From positions 1-51,567 of the forward strand of contig KV919194.1 of NCBI GenBank assembly GCA_002049455.2: a DNA stretch of 51,567 nucleotides. The letters run 5' to 3'. The notes under the pieces were generated by a model. That model searched no databases. It worked only from the letters and a program-made list of their open reading frames with translations, and had not been told where the DNA came from. Position 1 is the first letter of the stretch. Every line of letters begins with the position of its first letter. This DNA is from Porphyra umbilicalis. Taxonomy: Eukaryota > Rhodophyta > Bangiophyceae > Bangiales > Bangiaceae. The position numbers and the translations under genes were made by a program. Positions 44,198-51,567 of the stretch are shown here, piece by piece.

Positions 44198-44659
44198 GTG
44201 GCCACTAGGGCTGTGTGTTTGTCCCAGATCTGGCGGCAGCCGCCTCGCCCGGCGCTGAATTTTTCGGGTCGAGGGCGACGCCACCAACGAAGACGCGCCC
44301 GCAGTACTTTCAGAGAGCGGGATCATCCAACCAGCAATGGGCACGGAATGTCACTCCAATCATATGGCAGCACACATGACCCTCAAAGGTCGAACCGGCG
44401 CAGCCCTTCTCACTTGAAGGCGGTTTCGTAATCAATTGCAGGCCCAGCCAGGAGTTATGACAGATAGTGCACACTGAGGATGCCGAAGTCCATGGCACAC
44501 GGCCTTTTTCAGGCCCCTGGTGAGGCCATCTGCTGGGTGTGCTCGCCAATGGATCAGGATGCCGCTTAAGTCTGCGGAGGACTAGGATCAACTGGGCAAG
44601 CTGGTTTGATTGGCTAGATTAAGCAGCTCCTACGGGTGCAGCACTTGGTGTGAGGACCG
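44198..44659. other. Sequence between element 2 and the locus B transposase
   Basis: No gene could be read. It may hold the decayed C-terminal end of the locus B transposase. CACTAG at 44204 is a possible but unsupported CACTA-type terminus. Confidence 0.3.
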
Positions 44660-47069
44660 TCAGCGAGTGAAAGGACCGGGTGCCACCCGCCCTCTGAGAT
44701 AATATGCACGCAAATTGGAGCGACACAATGGGGGGCGCAGCGGCGCACCGTATACAAACCCAAGTGCGACCAAAGACGCCATGATAAGGCGGCCAAAATG
44801 ATTGATGCGCTCATTCATTGCGATTATGGCCTTTGTGACCGACCCATACCGCGCAAGGCCACCCTTGCACAGCACCTTCAGGAGTGATGGAATCTTTTGT
44901 GCGGGCACGCGGAGGACATCAAGCTTCATTACCTGCGAGTGTGTGCACCAGAGCATCCAAGGAGGAGATAAAACGGTCAGAATCTCGTCTGGAGCGGGTC
45001 CCACCCGTTCCCAAGTACACCCCCAGTCGCGCCTCCAGCAAGATGTCACAGAGAGAGGCAGTACTGACGTGGAGCATATCAAAGCCAAAGATGCGGTACA
45101 AGCAGCAAGGCCCGGTCCCCAGCCCGTGTACAGCAACCAAGGCAGGGATGATGGCCACAATGGAGGTGTCGCCCTCAATCTGCATCAGGCGAGCAGCGCC
45201 AGCTCCATCCTCCAACGCCTCCACATCCTCAATCTGAGCGTCGACCGCCAATAGCACCTCTCGCACGTCCGCGCGGCGGCCGCGGCATGCCGCCGAGTTC
45301 TTGTGGACCATACAATGGGAGCACGGTCTCTGGCAGCCACTCAGCTTGAGGCTGAGCGCGTGACACTCCTCCGGCTGGTCCGCCGCATATAGTACAATGC
45401 GAGGCACGGCCAGTACCATCCCCTCCTCACCCGGAACTCGCATCTTCATGCCGTACTCGCTGGCGGGGATGAGGCGGTGCAGCAGCACAGCCAAACACCG
45501 CTGGAAGATGGCGTCGCGCAGCACGCGCACCCGCTTCTTTTCCGCCGCGTCGTGGCTGTCGGGCTTGATAATCGGCACGTATCCGATGGTCAGCCACTGT
45601 ATCTTTCCGGTCAGGATGTTGGGGAATCGCACGCGCATAGGGTACACATAGTTTGCTGCGGGAGGAGCAGCAGTGAAAAGTGCAGGGCACAGAGAGAAAA
45701 CATGAAATTAAGTGCCTGTGCCCAAGGGTACGTCAAAGGAAATGCCTTCCACAGTCACAGGGCAGACTGACCTCACCGTCACGGCACCCGGCACCAAGCA
45801 ACAGCATAGGCAAACTCAACCCCGTTCCAGGAGATCAATGACGCGTCTGAGAACAACTGCACCGCCATTGCAAAGGCCTTGATGGGCTTGTCATCGTGGA
45901 CGGCGCTAGCGTGCAGGTCAAGCACGTCTGCCTCCTGGTCAAGGTACACGTCACTATCCAAAGAGTTGGAGCGCTTGGTGGATCCATTGTCGTCGATGCC
46001 GCTTCCCGCGCAACTGCACCTCCGTCGCCCGACCAAAAGCCTCCTCAGCGACGTCCATCACGTCGCGGAAGAAGAACTTGTACACGCCGCCCTCGACAAC
46101 ATCGGTGACTTTCCACTGCATCTCGGCCAGGCACCGGTCCTGCTCGCCCTTGAGTGACGTCACAAAGGCGGCTGCCGTGGGGAAGGGAGACGTGAGGGGG
46201 CCATTGACCATCTTGGCCTTAGCCTCGCGGATCGCACGGCGCAGTCGCTTCCTCGAGCTCGTCTTCTTGGCTGCACGCGGCCGGCTGGCCGTGGACGCGT
46301 CTCTGGACGCGTCGCTGCCGGCGGATTCGCTGCCCACCGAGTCGTCGTTACTCGACGCGGTGCTCGTCGAGCTCGTCGACGACCCACCCGAGGGAGAGGC
46401 GAGCTGCTGCTGGAGCTCTTCGATTAAGAGCTTGGCTGCCACCGCGGTGGCGACCTCGGCCGCCGCGACCGTCTCATAGTACTCTATTCGCGCCTTGTGC
46501 GTCATCCCGTTGCCGCCCGTCGACAAGGCGAGCATGCGAATTGCATTGAGTTCATCGCCGACAAACTCGGACAGCCGCCCCTGTCGGTGCGCCGGGACGA
46601 GCGGCTCGGCCCGAGCCACGTCCCCCTTGCCTAGAAAGTATCGGTAAACCAGCGCCGATGTCGTGCCGTGGAAGACAGGCCGCAACAGGGAGAGGCGGAC
46701 CGGCGGGGCGCTCGACGCGCCGCGCACCACAATGACGTGCTCCTCCTCCCCGCCATCCCTCGCAAAGTCATCCCCCGCAAGGTCGTCACGCGCAACATGA
46801 AGTGATGGTACGCATGGAGGCGGGTCGTCATCAACAGTGCCCGCAGTCACCGGACCCACCACCGCACCCGGCGCATCAGCTCCAACGGCAGCCGCGGGCA
46901 CAACGAGCGCGACGCCGGCCGGAAGGGGGACGTCAAAAGCCACTTGGCCGGCGTGGAAGCGAGAGATGTGCAGCTCCACGTTGCCTCGCAGGGAAAACTT
47001 CGCGCCGCAAAAAGGGCAGGGCAGCTCCACAATCAGTTTCTCCTTGTCAGACGACGACGAGGAAGGCAT
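44660..47069 (-). pseudogene. Plavaka-like transposase with N-terminal C2H2 zinc finger (locus B)
   Basis: ATG 47069 (MPSSSSSDKEKLIVELPC) is chosen because the C2H2 finger follows at once (CPFC, x12, H, x4, H). Then comes a linker with HKARIEYYETVAAAE, a Ser/Asp-rich stretch and a basic NLS-like patch (SSRKRLRRAIREAKAK). KFFFRDVMDVAEEAFG parallels FMYYYRDVMQVALDAL of locus A. After a frameshift near 46020 the reading continues (SNSLDSDVYLDQEADVLDLH, ISWNGVEFAYAV), then a probable intron ending CCTCCCGCAG near 45660. The next exon has NYVYPMRVRFPNIL and IGYVPIIKPD, typical of Plavaka transposases. RIVLYAADQPEECHAL, CQRPCSHCMVHK and IPALVAVHGLGTGP with FDMLHVSTASL follow, aligning with locus A. 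After a GTAATG donor near 44926 the C-terminal part is not clearly readable. Degenerate. Confidence 0.75.
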
Positions 47070-48205
47070 GATGGATAGTTTCGTGGTGGGATCGTCTGGA
47101 ATGCGCCGACGACGTGCGTCGCGTCGCTTTGCCACGACGAGGCGCCGCCGACGCGGCGCCGCCGCGCTGGCGTGTCCGCGGCCCACGCACGCCCCTCCCC
47201 CCCTCTCGCTCGGGGGCACCGGCGCGCGTCGGCGCGCCGCCCGGCGGCCGACGACGTGCGTCCCGCGCCTCGTACCGACGCGGCGCCGCCGAAGCGGCAA
47301 CGGTGCGCTAGCGTTTCCGCGGCCCACACACGCCCCTCCCCCTCCCCCGCCCGGGGTCCGCGGCCCACGCACGCCCCCTCCCCCCCCTGCCCGGTGGCAC
47401 CGGTGCGCGCCGCCGCGCCGTTCGGTGGCCGACGACGTGCGTCACGTCGCCCCGCCCCGACGCGGCGCCGCCGACACGGCGCCGCGGCGCCGGCGTCTCC
47501 GCGGCACACGCACGCCCGTCCCCCCCCCCTGCCCGCGCCTGCGGCCGGCGCGCTCCCCACGACTGCACCGCGGCTACACTGCCTCTGTCTGCGCTCGCGG
47601 CGGGCGAGTCCCCCCCCCCCCCCCCAACCACAGCCACAACCGGTCTCGGGCATAAGGGCAGCTGCGACGGCAGGCAAACGGAGAGGGGCGGTCACCTCTT
47701 CACTTGCTCGGCGACGAACGGCACCCCGTTCCTGCTTTTGCTTTTGCCGCTGTGCGGCCGGGACGGCCACGCCGAAGCGGAAGAGGTGAGGAATTTGAAG
47801 CGAGCCCTTCAATAAATTTCAAGGGCATTGCACAATTCAATTTCGGCCTCGACAGAGTGATTCCAACGGTTCCACAGCACGGCGGCTGCATTGGGTCGGT
47901 GGCCACAGCACGGCGGCTGCATGGGGTCGGTGGCCAACGTGCCATACGGATGCGGTCGTGGCAGCACGGCGACGCACCGCAGACCCCTGTGGCCGCCTTA
48001 TCAGCGTCTCGCCGTGCGTCCAGGGGGTGAGTCAGTCTGCACCGCGTCGCCGCCAAGAGTACCGCACCGCCCCCGCGGTCACGCGCTCGTTCTTGCATGC
48101 CCGCTCCACCACCTTTCCCAACAGGGGCTTCCTCCGGGTGGACCACCCCACTACTTTCTCACCCCCCATCCACTGGTGCCATACCTACAGCTCCACGGAC
48201 CCGCC
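47070..48205. promoter_or_regulatory. Central divergent region of locus B (inferred promoters)
   Basis: Non-coding ~1.1 kb between divergent genes. 47100-47530 contains four loosely repeated CCGCGGCCCACGCACGCCCC-type blocks separated by ~85-120 bp, which could be regulatory repeats. A direct repeat of ATTGGGTCGGTGGCC/ATGGGGTCGGTGGCC occurs at 47890-47935. Confidence 0.35.
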
Positions 48206-48733
48206 ATGACGAAGTACAACACACGATCGAGAACGGCTGCTGCTCGCGCTGCTCACGCGTCGACAGCGTCCCCCGCCCCGCGTCGCCGCTCCGGGCGCAT
48301 TGCGGCGGCGGCCCAGGGTAATGACGCGACTATGGCAGCCGCTTTCGTGCCTTCCATGTCAGCCCCGGGTGCCCCCAGTACGGGGGCTGCCCCTGCACGG
48401 CGCGTCTTACGTCTCACCACACGTGTTGGCACTGGATCCAGCCGTAACACCTTGGCCCCCAGTGAGGTGTGGGTGCCACCTGTACCCCCGCTGTCGGTGC
48501 AGGTGTCTGCTTCACCAGTTCTGTCGTCAATTCCAAGCGGGAGCCCAGCCGCCGACGATGAAGAATTTGTGAGCGCCGTCCTGCCGACGCAGGCCCTTCT
48601 AGCTCGCCAGCCCCCGGCGATTGACCGCGGGGGGACCGGTGGTTCTACTGGTGGTGCCGAGGAGGGTGCGACTGGTGAGCCTGCTGGTCGCAAGCGGAAG
48701 ATCACGCCGCGCCGGTGCCCGCGCGGCATCTGA
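48206..48733 (+). CDS. N-terminal ORF of the locus B plus-strand gene, basic/Ala-rich
   Basis: 175 codons from ATG 48206 in good context (GCCATGA). It starts MTKYNTRSRTAAARAAHAST and includes PRRRSGRI and a C-terminal GRKRKITPRR patch, both nuclear-localisation-like, around a Ser/Pro-rich middle. No family recognised. It is either the first exon of the partner gene that continues after 49308 or a separate small gene of the element. It faces away from the transposase. Confidence 0.4.
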   Translation: MTKYNTRSRTAAARAAHASTASPAPRRRSGRIAAAAQGNDATMAAAFVPSMSAPGAPSTGAAPARRVLRLTTRVGTGSSRNTLAPSEVWVPPVPPLSVQVSASPVLSSIPSGSPAADDEEFVSAVLPTQALLARQPPAIDRGGTGGSTGGAEEGATGEPAGRKRKITPRRCPRGI

Positions 48734-49307
48734 GCTTGAGTGCGTTTGTAGCGCGCAGCGGACCAGATCACCTGTGGGTTTTCCCGCTCTTTCTGGAAGG
48801 GGTGCTTGTACTTGATTGCATATTTGGTTTCGATTTTTGAATGCTCGGATGTGTTCGTCAAATGCAAAGCGCTGGGTCTTGGTCTCTCCCGTAGATTGAC
48901 TCTGCCGGCGCCGTCGTCCCGCGGGTGCCGCAAGGCGGCCACCGTCCGTCGTGGTGGATTGTGGACTGCGGCGTCCCTTGTGGGTGACGAGGGAGGCGGC
49001 TGCCGGGGCATTGAGGAGGGCGGCGCGGGGTGCACGACGCCGTGCCGGGGTGGTGGGGTACAACGCACGGCGGTCCGGGGCCGCGTAGACGCTCGACAGT
49101 GCGGCCAGTGGCCGTGCGCGTGGGCGCGCCGACCGCACCAACCCTGGAAATGACTTGTGCTGGGGAGTGGCGCCGGGTGGGGTTCTGGATGCCGCTTTCG
49201 TTGGTCGGCGACCCCGTCCCCTTAACGACCGCAGGGGCTTGGGGGGAGGCCTGGCGATTCTGGGAGTCGAACTGGACTAGAGCTCTCCCGCGACAATCGT
49301 CATTGTC

Positions 49308-51567
49308 GTGATCGACGTCGCCGCCACGGGCTCTGCACGAAACTATCTCTGCTCCTTCTGCTCGTGCCCCTTCTGCGTCTTTGGTGGTATGGGGTCCTCC
49401 CAGGGCGGCTGGAGCGATGCGGCGCTGTTGGCCACCGACCACGGCAGCTTGATGCCGGCTATGGCAGCGTCGTCGCAAGCGGCATCGTCGCTGGGGCGGG
49501 AGGGGGGGCGGGGGCGGGTTTTGAACGGCATCGGGCCGCTGTCCCAGGTGCATGGCGGTGCGGCGGACTGTATCGCCGGGGCCAGCGCTCTGTTGCAGCT
49601 TCTTCGCACGGGCGGGGAGACGGGCGGCAGCCATTACCGTGCGACGCCGTCGCCTTTACCACCGGCTAGTCCTGGGCCTGATTCTCCTTTTGGGGCCGGC
49701 CCGGATTTGTCTAGGCCGACACCGTCTCGCCTTGATCTGAGTGAGGCCAGCCCTTTCTACGTGGCGAGTGCCGCTTCTCGCCGTCTGTAGCGGATGCGCG
49801 CCATGAGGCGCAAGGCATCGGATCGTGCGGCAGCAGGTCGACCGCCTGCTGGGCGCCGAGGCGCGGCCGCCCCAGCCACAGCCGCTGGTGCGTCCGTGAG
49901 GTAGCCTGTGGCGGATGAAGGGGGCGTGGTAGGGGGCGCTGTGGGCAGGACGGGGCACTCGACTGCAGGCGAAACGGCGGGGACGGCGGTGGCGGCGGTG
50001 GTGGCGGCGGGTGGAGCCTCGGGAAGCGCGGCGGGGGGGCGGCGGCGGGCCCCGGCGGCGCGTTCACGGCCGCCATCGATGGGATGGAACGGCGCCTGAT
50101 GCTGAAGCTCGACACCGTCATCAAAAAGCTGACGGATGAGCGCAAGGTCTACGAGAAGGCCAACAAGAACACCCGCCTGCAGGTCGCGGCTACGCTGCCC
50201 GAGGTGCAGGCCATCAAGCGACGGTCGGGAAAAATGGTGACGTCGTCCGATGCTGCGACGGGGTCCATCAAGCGCATCATGGACAGTGTGGCGGCACTCA
50301 ACAGAACGCTGGCCATCTCGGGGACGCGGGCCGGTGCGGGACTCGGCTTGCAGGTGTCAGCTGATGGCGGCTCGGACGCGACCGACAATTTCTCCGGGGG
50401 GCCAAGCAGGTGCCGTGGGTAAAGGGGATGGTGGTACGTTTCCTATGCAACTAGTGCGGTGCTTGTACTTGTGTGCTCGTGTGGCATCTTGTATGTGCCA
50501 CCATTTCTCCCTCCGTTCCGTCTAGGCACTGAAGATCTTGGTCTTTTATGTCTCTTTAGTCTGTCCACTGCCTCCACGTCCTTGCTTCTCCCGCTTGAGC
50601 AGAAAGACCTCCGCACGTACCACGTCCTCAACTTCCTCAAGCCGCTCTCCATGGCTGATATTATGCCAAACCCGGCAGAGAAGCGTATGGCGTGCGCCGC
50701 GCGGCTCGATCGCCGCTTGAACTTCCCAGGAGGTGTACCCGAGGCGCTCACGAAGCTGGACACGACGATCCTGACGCCCAAGAAACGTAAATTGGGCGAG
50801 GAGCAGGAGTATTAGCTGGAAAAGCTTTACAAGGTGCTGCGGCAGGCCTTGCCGCGCTTCTAGCGGGATTTGGAGAAGGCCATGATTCCGGCCTTCATGT
50901 GGCGGGCGGGCACCTTGCTAGAGATGGGCTCAGTGGGCCGTGTCGACGGGCGGAACAACATGACGGTGTTTACGCGTGCTGAGGCGAGGCGAACGGTGCA
51001 CGGGTACTGGATGATTGCGACACCTGTCGGCCGCAACTCGGTGCTGGCCGGCCTTCATGCTGGCTACCAACGGCTGGAGGCACTAGGTATTGTCATAGTC
51101 GAAGCCAATGACGTTACACCGCGCCTCTACCAGGTGCCCTATGCGTCATACGCCGCCATTGTGGCCATGGTAAGCTTGCCCTGTGTATTCGGTGATGGGT
51201 GGCGCGTGTCTCAACTATTCTGGTACCGTCTTTTCACGTTCTCGTTGGCACGACTCTGGACATACTGTGTAACTTGTTCTTGTATGCGTTTCTTGTCGTG
51301 ATTTTTTCTGTTGCGTGTGCCAGCTGTACATCTCCATGCACAACAACGCCGGATTTTCCGCGCTTCACCGGCAAAGGCGGCAACATGGATGAGGCGTCCG
51401 CAAAGTGTGGGCGTCGTTCATGGAGCTGTTGGATAGCAAGCTGCAAAAGTACAATGCAGCCAAGGACGGGCTGATGCTCACCGACGGGAGCGACCCGATG
51501 CGTGCTGTGTTCCCGGGGCTGAGCGCTGAGCGCCTGCAGCCGACGCTGGATGTGCTTGAGCGCGCGG
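49308..51567 (+). pseudogene. Coiled-coil partner protein of the Plavaka-like element (locus B), partial, decayed
   Basis: Begins with a Gly/Ala/Ser-rich segment (from about 49308) with basic KASDRAAAGRPPAGRR-like stretches. A coiled-coil part follows (ERRLMLKLDTVIKKLTDERK, VQAIKRRSGKM, SIKRIMDSVAALNRTLA; 50084-50390). A frame change at a G6 run (50396-50401) leads to PWVKGMV and a phase-0 intron 50434-50602 (GTACGT donor, GAGCAG acceptor). Then KDLRTYHVLNFLKPL, and after TAG 50813-50815 and TAG 50861-50863 the same frame continues (RDLEKAMIPAFMW, VHGYWMIATPVGRNSVLAGL). A second phase-0 intron is likely at 51170-51323 (GTAAGC donor, TGCCAG acceptor). TGA 51390-51392 follows, then VRKVWASFMELLDSKLQKYN runs off the window. 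Layout, coiled coil and first intron match locus A. Confidence 0.55.

Noticed and set aside
44204..44209. CACTAG next to the 3' LTR as the left terminus of locus B
   Set aside because: A six-base match without a partner terminus or similarity to locus A ends is not enough.

Overview
This looks like a transposon-rich stretch of a GC-rich eukaryotic nuclear genome. The single-exon host genes, long G/C homopolymers, short GT-AG introns and the mix of host proteins suggest an intron-poor alga. A bangiophyte red alga (Porphyra/Pyropia type) is my best guess, but it is an inference from style, not proven. There are no bacterial operons, CRISPR arrays or recognisable rRNA/tRNA genes.

Layout: (1) 1-8369 is a decayed Ty3/gypsy-like LTR retrotransposon (element 1). 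It has a broken 5' LTR, PBS, gag, a textbook -1 frameshift signal, and pol (protease, RT, RNase H), but no integrase. A large antisense ORF lies between pol and the 3' LTR. A hAT-type MITE sits inside the RT, and the end of another hAT-like element cuts the 5' LTR. (2) 8370-12863 is gene-poor: a TA-flanked palindromic MITE and two non-autonomous hAT elements with perfect 8-bp target duplications. (3) 12985-16306 carries two convergent host genes: a mitochondrial-type ribosomal protein bS18 and a secreted FG-GAP/ASPIC-UnbV protein. (4) 17486-27645 is locus A, a two-gene Plavaka-like DNA transposon. A C2H2/Plavaka transposase gene (minus strand) and a coiled-coil partner gene (plus strand) are transcribed divergently from a central 2.1-2.3 kb region. 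(5) 27646-34158 carries a DDB2-like WD40 DNA-damage protein, a minisatellite and mostly empty spacer. (6) 34159-34932 is a DDE_1 transposase fragment truncated exactly at the start of element 2. (7) 34933-44197 is element 2, a complete-length chromodomain Ty3/gypsy element with two LTRs, gag, PRF-like signal, full pol, a 3' satellite-like block and four in-frame stops. (8) 44660-51567 is locus B, a second, more decayed copy of the two-gene divergent Plavaka-like layout, running off the right edge.

The most interesting system is the repeated pairing of a Plavaka transposase with a divergently transcribed, otherwise unrecognised coiled-coil partner protein. The partner shares a phase-0 intron at the same place after a conserved Trp in both loci. 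This suggests an autonomous two-component Plavaka lineage (compare the two proteins of En/Spm CACTA elements). Second is the shared gag-pol -1 frameshift architecture of the two LTR elements. Every in-frame stop in the mobile genes could be explained by one C-to-T change, which fits methylation-type decay. All calls come from reading the sequence and its translations. No database search was run.
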